A stretch of 64,000 nt of DNA from JBEKIK01 sp050013075 (GTDB taxonomy: Bacteria > Planctomycetota > Planctomycetia > Pirellulales > Thermoguttaceae). Both the position numbers and the translations under genes were made by a program. Positions 44,970 to 53,317 of this stretch are shown here, piece by piece (positions within the stretch are counted from its first letter, which is position 1; the number at the start of each line of letters is the position of its first letter). The notes beneath the pieces are model-generated. The model was not told the DNA's origin and did no database searches. It saw only the letters and a list, made by a program, of their open reading frames with translations. The stretch covers positions 32,853-96,852 of the forward strand of contig JBEKFZ010000004.1 of the NCBI GenBank assembly GCA_050013075.1. The letters run 5' to 3'.

Positions 44970-45839
44970 ATGCCCTTCAGGTTGGGCCGGATAATAGCGC
45001 TGCTGCCGGCATTGCTGGCAATTGCCGGTTGCGCCAAGCCCTTGATAAAAGGCACTTCGCCGCTGGCCCCTGCGCGGATGTCGCCCGACAGTTGTGTACT
45101 GGACGTGTTTTTCGTGCGGGTTCCATTCGGCGATCCGCGGGCCAACGATGAACTATGGCGGGAACTCGACGAGCAGCATTTTGCGGCCGATTTGCGCGCA
45201 CGTCTGATGCGCAATGGTTTCCGCGTCGGGCTGCTCGACGGGCAGATCCCCGTCGTGCTTTCGAACCTCATGGAACTCGGCGACAAACCCCCACCCACGG
45301 ACGAAATTAAAGGCACCAATATAACCGATCTTGGCAGCAAACCCCGGGTAATCCGACAGCACATGCAAATCCATGCCGGCCGGCCGAGCGAGATCCTGGC
45401 CTCGGGCATATACGAACAGTTGCCGGTTTTGTTCTCCGAATCGCACTCCTTGGGCGGAGATACGTATTATCAGGCCCAGGCAATCTTCAATTTAAAGGCC
45501 TTTCCCCTGGCCGACGGCCGGGTGCGCGTGGATCTTACGCCCGAAGTGCATCACGATCAGCCCCGCCAACGCCGCGTGGAAGATCAGGGCGTTCTGCGAT
45601 TCGATTTCAGCAAGCCGAAACGCGTTTTTGACGATATTGCGATTTCAGCCAAGCTTTCCCCCGGAGGCATGTTGGTCATGACCAGTTTGCCCAACCTGTC
45701 CGGCAGTCTCGGCCACTGTTTCTTCACCGAAACCGAAAACGAAGGCCGGCTGGAACAAAAACTTCTAATAATTCGTCTTTCGCAAACTCAGTACGATGGC
45801 CTGTTTGTCGCCCCCGAAGAATCGCCGCCGGAGAGATAA
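44970..45839 (+). CDS. Predicted lipoprotein, unknown function
   Basis: About 289 residues from ATG at 44970, giving MPFRLGRIIALLPALLAIAG and the lipobox LAIAGC, with lipidation at about Cys21; an upstream GTG at 44904 only adds a non-hydrophobic stretch. The mature protein contains SCVLDVFFVRVPFGDPRAND, a mixed alpha-beta region, and a C-terminal LPNLSGSLGHCFFTETENEG segment. No named domain is recognised; the shape suggests a planctomycete family of secreted proteins. It is monocistronic, with a good terminator at 45925-45952. Confidence 0.75.
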   Translation: MPFRLGRIIALLPALLAIAGCAKPLIKGTSPLAPARMSPDSCVLDVFFVRVPFGDPRANDELWRELDEQHFAADLRARLMRNGFRVGLLDGQIPVVLSNLMELGDKPPPTDEIKGTNITDLGSKPRVIRQHMQIHAGRPSEILASGIYEQLPVLFSESHSLGGDTYYQAQAIFNLKAFPLADGRVRVDLTPEVHHDQPRQRRVEDQGVLRFDFSKPKRVFDDIAISAKLSPGGMLVMTSLPNLSGSLGHCFFTETENEGRLEQKLLIIRLSQTQYDGLFVAPEESPPER

Positions 45840-45924
45840 TAATAAGGGGCCAGGGGCTAAAGGCCAGGTGCCAGAGGCTCTGTTTGGAATTTGTGTGCAT
45901 TTTGAAATAAAATGTGTTACTTAG

Positions 45925-45952
45925 CCCCCGGTGAACACACCGGGGGTTTTTT
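45925..45952 (+). terminator. Rho-independent terminator
   Basis: Stem cccccggtg / caccggggg with loop aaca and a run of six T. A truncated second copy, cggtgaacacaccggggg, follows at about 45959-45976. Confidence 0.8.
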
Positions 45953-46226
45953 ATGTACGGTGAACACACCGGGGGTCTTTCTGTATGGTGAAAGCGAAAA
46001 ATCGTGCAAGTGATTATGGTTATTCAATTTGCAATTTGCAATTTGCAATTGCTCAATTTGCAATACTCCATTAATTATTTACGTCCTGTAAAATCAACAA
46101 CCCCCACTTAGGTGTCATATCGAGTTGTGCCATAGCCTATAGAAAATGATACAATAATGTATATGGATCTACCCGGGGTTGGCACGATCGAGAACGGACT
46201 ACAGCCCTTTTCCATGATACCTAAGC
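45953..46226. other. Intergenic region with caatttg tandem repeat
   Basis: Contains the partial terminator copy and, at 46025-46064, a tandem run of heptamer caatttg units. Nothing else is recognised; the CHAD gene start is TTG at 46227 or a nearby codon. Confidence 0.5.
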
Positions 46227-47240
46227 TTGCACGATGGGGATTTGCCCGTGGATGCCGGTTATCGACTTTTGGCGGCCAAGTATGTTCGCAAACAGGCCAA
46301 GCAGCTCCGCGCCCAGTTCGATGGTATTTGTGCGGCCGAGGATATTGAATTCGTGCACCGTGCCCGGGTGGCATCGCGGCGTCTGAGGGCGGCGATGCGG
46401 ATATTCGGTAAGTGCTTCAAACGCAAGCAGGCCAAGCGCTGGAAAAAGGCCATTCGCCGCATCCGCTCGGAATTGGGCGAAGCCCGGGACAAAGACGTGC
46501 AGATAGAACTGCTCCGTGGAATACTGGATTCGCTTGGCGATAAAACATGTTTTGCCGGCATCTCACGGCTGTTGGTCCAATGGGAATATCAACGCGAACG
46601 CCTGCAAAGCAACGTAATCAGGGCGGTCAAACGGCTGCAACGCAACGGCGCTTTTAAAGATTTGGAAAACTCGGCAAAACGCCTGGTTTTAAAAGCCGAG
46701 ACGTGCGAAGTCCAAGTGCAAAGCCCAGAGAGCTTCGCCCAGGCCCGAGATGAGATTCTCGGACGGTTGAACCGGTTGCTGGCGCTGCAAGATTGTCTTG
46801 GCCGACCCGACGATAAGCAGGGCCATCATGTCATGCGTATTGCCGCCAAGCGTTTGCGTTATACCTTGGAGATCCTCCGTTCCATCTATTCGGGCGCACT
46901 GGATGCCACCTTAGAGGCAATCAAACAAGTTCAGACCCTATTGGGCGAAGTTCACGATTGCGACGTCTGGCAGGAGCAACTCAACCGGTTCGGTAACGAA
47001 GAACGCAATCGAATCAAGTCATACTACGGACATGCGGGGCCGTTTGCCCGATTGAACGCGGGCATCGAGTATTTGCGGCAAGATCGTCTCCGGCGCCGTC
47101 AACAATGCTTCCAGAATCTCGTGCGCCTGTGGGATGAATTACTCGTCCGGAAGGTTTGGGAAAACCTGATCGGCGTTGTCCAGTCGGATGTCCAACCACC
47201 CAAGGTCTCGGAACCCAGCATCGCGCCCGTTATTCCTTGA
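46227..47240 (+). CDS. CHAD domain protein
   Basis: A 337-residue all-helical CHAD protein, a family that binds polyphosphate through conserved His and basic residues. Motifs are EFVHRARVASRRLRAAMRIF, AKRWKKAIRRIRSELGEARD, the second half RIAAKRLRYTLEILRSIY, and LLGEVHDCDVWQEQL. No CYTH domain is fused. The frame opens at TTG 46227; the N-terminal extension before AKYVRKQAKQL is not well supported. It is followed by ppx and ppk1, so the three likely form a polyphosphate module. Confidence 0.88.
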   Translation: MHDGDLPVDAGYRLLAAKYVRKQAKQLRAQFDGICAAEDIEFVHRARVASRRLRAAMRIFGKCFKRKQAKRWKKAIRRIRSELGEARDKDVQIELLRGILDSLGDKTCFAGISRLLVQWEYQRERLQSNVIRAVKRLQRNGAFKDLENSAKRLVLKAETCEVQVQSPESFAQARDEILGRLNRLLALQDCLGRPDDKQGHHVMRIAAKRLRYTLEILRSIYSGALDATLEAIKQVQTLLGEVHDCDVWQEQLNRFGNEERNRIKSYYGHAGPFARLNAGIEYLRQDRLRRRQQCFQNLVRLWDELLVRKVWENLIGVVQSDVQPPKVSEPSIAPVIP

Positions 47241-47250
47241 GAAAGGATTT

Positions 47251-47280
47251 AGTGGGCAGTGGACAGTGGGCAGTGGACAG
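47251..47280. repeat. Tandem gtgggcagtggacag repeat
   Basis: Two copies of agtgggcagtggacag in tandem, between the CHAD and ppx genes. It belongs to the same style of low-complexity tract as 49070-49118 and 11661-11700. Confidence 0.65.
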
Positions 47281-47374
47281 GGTTCAGAAAGCAAGTGAGA
47301 ATCAAATCCTGAATCCCGAACCCTGGACCCCTTGGTTCCAGCCCAAGACCGTGTCAAAATGCTATATTTACTAA

Positions 47375-48973
47375 ATGGATCGTCTGGCCGTTAATATTGT
47401 AGTGGGTCTAATGCAATCCAACGAGCAAAAGCCAAGTGACAAGACTGCCAAGACCGTGGCCGCCATCGACGTCGGGGCCAATTCCCTGCGCATGGTCATC
47501 GCCGAAGTCCTAAGCGACGGACGGATCGAGGTATTGGAACGTTTGCAAAGGGCGGTCCGCTTGGGGCAAGATACCTTCCGCCGCGGCAGGCTGGGTGGCG
47601 AAAGCATGCGTTCGGCCCTGCTCGTCCTGCGCGATTATCGGCAGTTGCTCGATCTTTACAAAGTCGAGAAAATTCGCGCCGTGGCCACCAGCGCGGTCCG
47701 CGAGGCCAGCAATTGCGACACGTTTCTGGACCGCATCTTCATGGCTACGCGCCTGCAAGTGGAAGTGATCGACACCTCCGAGGAAAGCCGATTGACGGTC
47801 TCCGCCGTGCGCAAGGCCGTGGAACACGCCCTGGGCATCGATCAAGAGAAAACCTTGATCGTCGACGTGGGCGGAGGCAGCACGCTCTTGTCGATCCTCC
47901 AAAGCGGCGAGATTGCCACCTCGCAAAGCCTGCGACTGGGCTCCATTCGCTTGCAAGAGATGTTTTCCACCAGCGAGGAATCGCCGCATCGCTCGGCCGA
48001 CCTGTTGCGCCAGCACATCTCCAATGCCCTTTCGACCCTGCAAAATTCCCTGCCATTAAGCGAAATCAAGTCATACGTGGCCGTGGGCGGCGACGTCCGT
48101 TTCGCGGCCCGCGAAATCGGCAAACCCACCGAATCGGCCGATCTGGCGATTGTCGACCGGAGAGATTTCGACGAATTCGTCCGGCACTGCGAACGCTACA
48201 CGCCCGACGATCTATCGAAACGGCACGGCATCCCCTTTGCCGAGGCCGAGACCCTTAACCCGGCGCTTCTGGTTTACCAAGCCTTGCTGCACAAGACCGG
48301 CGCGGAGCGGATGATCGTTTCGCACGTGTCCATGCGCGATGGCCTGTTGTTGGAACTGGCCCGGGAAGTAACCGGCCAGGAAGACGAGGCCTTGCTGGCG
48401 GGCGTGATCCATTCGGCCACAGCCATCGCCGAAAAATACCACGTCGATCCGGATCATGCCCGAAACGTGGCCGAGACGGCCGTGCGCCTGTTCGATTTCC
48501 TCCAGGCCGATCACGGATTGGGCGCCCGCTATCGCCTGCTGTTGCGCGTGGCCGGGCTGTTGCACGAGGTGGGCGGATTCGTCTCCAGCCGCGCGCATCA
48601 CAAACATAGCGAATATCTGATTTCCAATTCGGAAATTTTCGGCCTCAACCGCGGCGAAATCGCCCTTGTGGCACTGATAGCGCGGTACCATCGGCGCGGA
48701 GTGCCCAAAGAAACTCACCCTTTGTACATGTCGCAGGCGCGGGAAACACGGGTGATAGTGAACAAATTGGCCGCCATTTTACGCGTGGCCGACGGCTTGA
48801 TCCGCGGCAACTACCGCCGGACGCAAGATATACGCTTCCACCGCCAAGGCGACGAACTAATCGTCGGCCTGCCCGGCGTCGGCGATATCCTCCTGGAACA
48901 ACGGGCCATCGCCGCCAAGGGCGGTTTGTTCGAGGAAGTCTACGGCATGAAAATCCGCCTCGAAGAAGCGTAA
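47375..48973 (+). CDS. ppx: Exopolyphosphatase / GppA family with C-terminal HD domain
   Basis: 532 residues. The sugar-kinase/Hsp70/actin-fold domain starts at AAIDVGANSLRMVIAE, with the second phosphate loop IVDVGGGSTLLSI and the VATSAVREASN motif. The C-terminal third is HD-like (LHEVGGFVSSRAHHKHSEYL, ALIARYHRRG). It degrades polyphosphate from its ends or hydrolyses pppGpp. An alternative ATG at 47411 (MQSNEQKPSD) gives a shorter leader. It lies between the CHAD and ppk1 genes. Confidence 0.9.
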   Translation: MDRLAVNIVVGLMQSNEQKPSDKTAKTVAAIDVGANSLRMVIAEVLSDGRIEVLERLQRAVRLGQDTFRRGRLGGESMRSALLVLRDYRQLLDLYKVEKIRAVATSAVREASNCDTFLDRIFMATRLQVEVIDTSEESRLTVSAVRKAVEHALGIDQEKTLIVDVGGGSTLLSILQSGEIATSQSLRLGSIRLQEMFSTSEESPHRSADLLRQHISNALSTLQNSLPLSEIKSYVAVGGDVRFAAREIGKPTESADLAIVDRRDFDEFVRHCERYTPDDLSKRHGIPFAEAETLNPALLVYQALLHKTGAERMIVSHVSMRDGLLLELAREVTGQEDEALLAGVIHSATAIAEKYHVDPDHARNVAETAVRLFDFLQADHGLGARYRLLLRVAGLLHEVGGFVSSRAHHKHSEYLISNSEIFGLNRGEIALVALIARYHRRGVPKETHPLYMSQARETRVIVNKLAAILRVADGLIRGNYRRTQDIRFHRQGDELIVGLPGVGDILLEQRAIAAKGGLFEEVYGMKIRLEEA

Positions 48974-48984
48974 AATTAGAGATT

Positions 48985-49062
48985 AGGGGATACTTTGGGG
49001 TGGTCAGTTCACTGACCACTAACTGATAGGGGATACTTTGGGGTGGTCAGTTCACTGACCAC
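48985..49062. repeat. Two direct 35-base repeats containing a hairpin
   Basis: Unit aggggatactttggggtggt followed by the palindrome ggtcagttcactgacc, at 48985-49019 and 49028-49062, identical over 35 bases. It is followed at 49070-49118 by tandem aactgataactga units. Everything lies between ppx and ppk1. Confidence 0.8.
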
Positions 49063-49120
49063 CATCTGAGATCAGAGAACTGATAACTGATAACTGAAAA
49101 CTGATTACTGATAACTAAAA

Positions 49121-51250
49121 ATGCCCAAAGACCCTCTGAAATCGCCGCAATTGTACATTAACCGCGAACTGAGCTGGTTGGAGTTCAACCAACGAGTGTT
49201 GGACGAGGGTTTGTCCGACGAACTGCCGCTTTTGGAGCGTCTGAAGTTTTTTGCCATCGTCAGTTCGAACCTGGACGAGTTTTTTCTGGTCCGCGTGGCT
49301 GGATTGATGCGGCGGCGGGCGGCCAAGGTCCGGCGACGCGACGTCTCGGGCATGACACCGGCCGAACAAATCGACGCCATTAGCCTGCGCGTCCACAAGA
49401 TGTACGCCCAACTGGCCGAGGGCATACGCGGCGTTTTGGAAAAACTCGCCCGGCACGGACTTGTCATTTGGCAGCGAAATAATTGGACCGAGGAGCATCG
49501 GCAGTTTCTTAAATCTTATTTCACGCGGGAGATCATGCCCATACTGACTCCGCTGGCCATCGAGGAGTTAGATCCTCGCCCCCTGTTGCCCGGCTTGCAG
49601 ATGCACCTGGCGGCGGTGATCGCCCCATGCCCGCCGCCGGATGGCCCACAACCGCGAGACGATCCGGCCGAAAAGATCGTGGTCGTGCCCATCCCCACGC
49701 AACTGTCGCGCTTTATCGCGCTGCCTTCGGAAAATAATTTGCACCTGGCCTGGTTGGAAGAGGTTATCGCGGCCAATCTTTCCGCCCTTTTTCCGGGCTG
49801 CGAAGTGCTCTCAAGCGCGGCGTTTCGCATCGCCCGCGACGCTGACGTGGAATTGCATGACGACGAAGTCGAGAATCTCCTAAGCGAGATGGAAAAGGCG
49901 GTTTTCGCCCGCCGTCGCCGCGCGGCCGTGCGACTGTCGATTACCTCTCGGCCCGATCCGCGCCTGAAACAGTGGCTTATGCGCTGGCTCAATCTGGGCG
50001 AAGAGAGCGTATATGAGTTGGACATCCTCAATGCCGCCGCGCTTATGGAGTTGGTCAACCGCGGCGGGTTCGACGATTTGAAACTCGATGACTGGCCGCC
50101 CCAGCAACCCCGCGATCTGATCGGAGAGGACGACCTTTGGCAGGCCGTCCAGGACCACGATGTAATGCTCTTCCATCCTTACGAGAGTTTTGATCCGGTC
50201 GTGCGCCTACTGGAGCAGGCGGCCGAAGACCCCCAGGTTTTGGCCATCAAGCAAACGCTTTATCGCACCAGCGGCGATTCGCCGATCGTAAGAGCGTTGG
50301 GCCGCGCGGCCCAAAACGGCAAGGAAGTGACCGCGCTGGTGGAACTAAAAGCCCGCTTCGACGAGGCCCGAAACATCAACTGGGCCCGCCGCCTGGAAGA
50401 CGCCGGCGTGCACGTCATCTACGGCATCGCCGGTTATAAAACCCACGCCAAGGCACTGTTGATCGTCCGCCGCCAGGACCAGCACATTCATCGTTACGTC
50501 CATCTGTCCACGGGCAATTACAACGACCGCACCGCCAAACTGTACTCCGACGTCGGACTTTTGACCTGCGATCGCGATTTCGCTACGGACGTGGCGGCGT
50601 TCTTCAATTTGCTTACGGCCTCTTCAGAAAGCGTGGGCTGGTCCAAACTGGCTATCGCGCCCACCGGGCTTAAACAGCGGTTCTTGGATCTGATCGACCG
50701 CGAAGTGCAAGTTTCCACGCCCGACCGCCCCGGGCTTATCATGGCCAAGACCAATTCGCTGCAAGACCCGGAAATATGCCGGGCCTTGTTCCGCGCCAGC
50801 AAAGCCGGGGTGAAAATCATGCTCAACGTGCGGGGAATTTGCTGCCTGCGGCCCGGGATTCCCGGCGTTTCCGAGAACATCGAGGTCCGCTCCATCATCG
50901 ACCGCTTCCTGGAACATTCGCGGATCTTCTATTTCCGCAACGGCGGGCACGAAGAAGTGTATCTAAGCAGCGCCGATTGGATGCAGCGCAATTTGAGCCG
51001 CCGCCTGGAAATCCTTTTCCCGGTGATCGATCCGAACCTCCGCCGCCGCCTTATAAACATTCTGGAAACTTGTTTCGCCGACAACGTAAAAGCCCGCCGC
51101 CTGTTTCCCGACGGCTCTTATGAACTGGTCTCGCGCAATGGCCCCAAGATTCGCGCCCAGCAGAAATTTTATCAAGAGGCCCTCACCGCCGTCCGCGAGG
51201 CATCGCACGCCGAACCCCAATTCCGCCCTCTTACCAGCCCGAAGGAATAG
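49121..51250 (+). CDS. ppk1: Polyphosphate kinase 1
   Basis: A 709-residue PPK1 that polymerises ATP gamma-phosphate into polyphosphate. It has the N-terminal helical domain INRELSWLEFNQRVLDE and SSNLDEFFLVRVAGL, the catalytic PLD-like domains with HPYESFDPVVRLLEQAA, the phosphohistidine region GYKTHAKALLIVRR, and HLSTGNYNDRTAKLYSDVGL, then the C-terminal KAGVKIMLNVRGICCLRPG. Length is normal. Together with ppx and the CHAD protein it gives synthesis, degradation and binding of polyphosphate from one locus. Confidence 0.96.
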   Translation: MPKDPLKSPQLYINRELSWLEFNQRVLDEGLSDELPLLERLKFFAIVSSNLDEFFLVRVAGLMRRRAAKVRRRDVSGMTPAEQIDAISLRVHKMYAQLAEGIRGVLEKLARHGLVIWQRNNWTEEHRQFLKSYFTREIMPILTPLAIEELDPRPLLPGLQMHLAAVIAPCPPPDGPQPRDDPAEKIVVVPIPTQLSRFIALPSENNLHLAWLEEVIAANLSALFPGCEVLSSAAFRIARDADVELHDDEVENLLSEMEKAVFARRRRAAVRLSITSRPDPRLKQWLMRWLNLGEESVYELDILNAAALMELVNRGGFDDLKLDDWPPQQPRDLIGEDDLWQAVQDHDVMLFHPYESFDPVVRLLEQAAEDPQVLAIKQTLYRTSGDSPIVRALGRAAQNGKEVTALVELKARFDEARNINWARRLEDAGVHVIYGIAGYKTHAKALLIVRRQDQHIHRYVHLSTGNYNDRTAKLYSDVGLLTCDRDFATDVAAFFNLLTASSESVGWSKLAIAPTGLKQRFLDLIDREVQVSTPDRPGLIMAKTNSLQDPEICRALFRASKAGVKIMLNVRGICCLRPGIPGVSENIEVRSIIDRFLEHSRIFYFRNGGHEEVYLSSADWMQRNLSRRLEILFPVIDPNLRRRLINILETCFADNVKARRLFPDGSYELVSRNGPKIRAQQKFYQEALTAVREASHAEPQFRPLTSPKE

Positions 51251-51347
51251 CCTTTAGCCTCGCCACTCATGCCGGGAGGTCTTCGTTTAGCCGCGACCGG
51301 GCACTATGCGGAGTATGGTCGGGGAGCGGTGGAATTGCCAAGATTTC

Positions 51348-51569
51348 CTATAACGCAACTGGAACGCCGGGGCAAGCCTTTTTCCGCTTCACGACAAAAT
51401 CGACTTCGCAATCGAGAATTCCGAGCAAAGTCATTAACTGATCCATCGACTTGGAATAGTTCGTCTGATCGAGCAAGCGATAGAGATGAATGCTTTTTTC
51501 CAGTATCTCCCTTTTTTGCACTTCACTATCTTCCCGTGCTATAATATGATAATTACAGGATTTGGCCAA
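51348..51569 (-). CDS. Small hypothetical protein, possible antitoxin-like fragment
   Basis: A 73-residue frame on the strand opposite the toxin-antitoxin pair. The middle reads EILEKSIHLYRLLDQTNYSK, and the C-terminal part LMTLLGILDCEVDFVVKRKK resembles the tail of XRE-family antitoxins. It has no recognisable helix-turn-helix and could be a remnant. It is included because the composition is protein-like and the gap otherwise lacks a gene. Confidence 0.35.
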   Translation of the reverse strand: MAKSCNYHIIAREDSEVQKREILEKSIHLYRLLDQTNYSKSMDQLMTLLGILDCEVDFVVKRKKACPGVPVAL

Positions 51570-51623
51570 GAAATATGACTGCTATTTGTATGGAACCCCG
51601 AAAAATAGAAAGGGATAAATCCA

Positions 51624-51878
51624 ATGACAACACGAAATGATCTTTTGAAACGCATATCAATTGATCCGCAGGTTTGTTTTGGCAAACCATGTATTCGCGG
51701 CACGCGCATTTGGGTGTCGCTAATCGTGGACAATTTAGCAGAGGGAATGACGGAAAAGGAAATGTTGGCCGCCTACCCGCAACTTCAAGGCGATGATATC
51801 CACGCGGCGTTGTCCTTTGCCGCGGAGATGACACGCGAACGGATTATCCCCATTCCAGTCGAGGCGGGTCAATCGTGA
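51624..51878 (+). CDS. DUF433 antitoxin-like protein
   Basis: 84 residues with the DUF433 core ISIDPQVCFGKPCIRGTRIW, followed by a small winged helix. DUF433 proteins are the usual antitoxin partner of DUF5615 PIN-like toxins. It overlaps the next gene by four bases (ATGA style), a typical toxin-antitoxin arrangement. A good ribosome binding site (agaaagggataaat) precedes the ATG. Confidence 0.85.
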   Translation: MTTRNDLLKRISIDPQVCFGKPCIRGTRIWVSLIVDNLAEGMTEKEMLAAYPQLQGDDIHAALSFAAEMTRERIIPIPVEAGQS

Positions 51879-52252
51879 AGCTGAAACTGGACGAAAACTT
51901 CGACATGCGACTCCTTGGAATGTTGACCTCGGAAGGCCATGAAGTGGATACAGTATTCACCGAAGGTCTTTCTGGTTGTAATGACGAGACGATTTACCGC
52001 GCATGTCGCGATAATGGACGCATATTGATCACATTGGATTTGGATTTCTCGAATCCATTTCGCTTTCCTCCGCTTCAAAGCGCGGGCATTATCGTAGTCC
52101 GCCCGCCGCGTCCTATTCTTCCGGCGATTAGGGCAACATTGGCGAGTCTCTTGCCGCAATTGAAAATCCGCTCGCCCGACAGGAAATTGTGGATTGTCGA
52201 GCCGGGACGCATTCGCGTTTACGATCCGCATGAAGAACCAGATTTAATTTGA
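51875..52252 (+). CDS. DUF5615 PIN-like toxin
   Basis: 125 residues: N-terminal LKLDENFDMRLLGML with the conserved acidic DEN motif, the middle GHEVDTVFTEGLSG, the second acidic site ILITLDLDFSNP and the C-terminal GIIVVRPPRP. DUF5615 is PIN-like and predicted to be a metal-dependent RNase. It is the toxin of the pair with the DUF433 gene, and its AT-richer codon use fits an accessory element. Confidence 0.87.
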   Translation: MKLKLDENFDMRLLGMLTSEGHEVDTVFTEGLSGCNDETIYRACRDNGRILITLDLDFSNPFRFPPLQSAGIIVVRPPRPILPAIRATLASLLPQLKIRSPDRKLWIVEPGRIRVYDPHEEPDLI

Positions 52253-52371
52253 ACGGGCAGTCCATGAGTAAGCCTACGAGCCAAGAATTGAGTAGGGCTT
52301 CCCCGGAATTCGAATTATGTATACTGTTTTCGGAATTACTCCTGGAATTATCGGAATTAAAGGCCCCGGAA
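52253..52371. other. Short gap with repeated ggaatt words
   Basis: Five ggaatt words occur within about 90 bases (for example ccccggaattcgaatta and ccccggaattac). Their meaning is unknown; there is no gene. Confidence 0.4.
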
Positions 52372-52863
52372 TTACATTCGTTTCAATTCCTCGACCTTAG
52401 CCTTTAGTGCCTCTAATTTGGGAATCATTTTCTCAAACCATTTTGTCTTAAGCAGCCCAGAAGTGTCGAATTCGTGAATAAATACGTTGGCTGCACCACG
52501 CTCAAAGAGGCCGTGATTGGCCACGCCTCGGTGAAGCATCATGAGAGTGGGCTTGTTTAACATGATAGAAATTGCAGCCTCGATTTGATTCCACTCAGTT
52601 GGCAAAGCAAACCCATGCTCGATTTTACTTTCCTTGATTTCCCCTTCCCGGACTTTGATTTGAGGTATACCCAAAACAATTGTACAATCACACTGTTTCA
52701 TCAGCGCTACAACTTCGTTAAAGGGCGATAAAAGTGATACCACGTTTGTGCCAATGGTATAAGCCTCCATCCCCATTTTGCGAAGAATTTCATCAAATTG
52801 CACTAGATGATTCTCAATGTGCCTCGGAACCCAGTTCGGTCGTGAAAGGAAAACTTTGATCAT
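52372..52863 (-). CDS. TIR-like / nucleotide-binding fold conserved hypothetical protein
   Basis: 163 residues with an alpha-beta fold: FLSRPNWVPRHIENHLVQFD, then CDCTIVLGIPQIKVREGE, then the family block LPTEWNQIEAAISIMLNKPT with a conserved Glu, then LFERGAANVFIHEFDTS. The pattern belongs to a widespread family of stand-alone TIR-like or nucleoside-deoxyribosyltransferase-like proteins. Whether it cleaves NAD is unknown. It is a single gene in an accessory stretch next to a toxin-antitoxin pair. Confidence 0.7.
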   Translation of the reverse strand: MIKVFLSRPNWVPRHIENHLVQFDEILRKMGMEAYTIGTNVVSLLSPFNEVVALMKQCDCTIVLGIPQIKVREGEIKESKIEHGFALPTEWNQIEAAISIMLNKPTLMMLHRGVANHGLFERGAANVFIHEFDTSGLLKTKWFEKMIPKLEALKAKVEELKRM

Positions 52864-52973
52864 GTGTGATGACTAACAGGTGGAAATTCTTGGGAATTCC
52901 GGTGACAGCCACTAGCCTACAAATTTTCACAACTCCAGTCAACGCCTCGCTGTTCTACTAGTGCAAAAATATT

Positions 52974-53171
52974 TTATGAAAATGTGCTCTTGTCGATCAA
53001 CTCGATGATCAACTCCTTGTCGACCGCGTCCGCGTAGCGGATCAGCGTGTCGATGGTTGGATTGGGATTGGGTGCGTTTTCCAAACGCGACAAGTTTCCC
53101 TTTTCGATGCCCGTGCGTGCTTTGATGTCCGTCAAGCTGAGACCGAGGGTTTCACGATTCGCTTTTAAAAC
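52974..53171 (-). pseudogene. XRE helix-turn-helix remnant
   Basis: The frame reads VLKANRETLGLSLTDIKART, then GIEKGNLSRLENAPNPNPTI, and ends DKSTFS with TAA at 52976-52974: a clear XRE HTH plus tail. There is no start codon; an in-frame TAG (53174-53172) sits directly before VLKAN, with LCEAV beyond it, where a normal protein would continue. It is therefore N-terminally broken. Confidence 0.65.
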
Positions 53172-53217
53172 CTAGACGGCCTCACACAACCTCTTGTATA
53201 TAGTCTGCTATTATTTA

Positions 53218-53297
53218 TCACGAAAATGCGAAAGTACGAAAGAGCGAAAAAACAGGAGATTTGCATTCCGTGTTTTCGTTATTTCGCATTTTCGTGA
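53218..53297. repeat. Inverted repeat with perfect 16-bp arms
   Basis: Arms tcacgaaaatgcgaaa (53218-53233) and tttcgcattttcgtga (53282-53297) are exact complements. The interior repeats cgaaag words. It lies close to the 3' end of the MBL-fold gene. Confidence 0.7.
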
Positions 53298-53317
53298 TGA
53301 AAAAATGTTATTCGATA

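Noticed and set aside
48985..49062. Two 35-base repeats considered as a CRISPR array
   Set aside because: Only two units with an 8-base spacer, internal palindrome, no cas genes.
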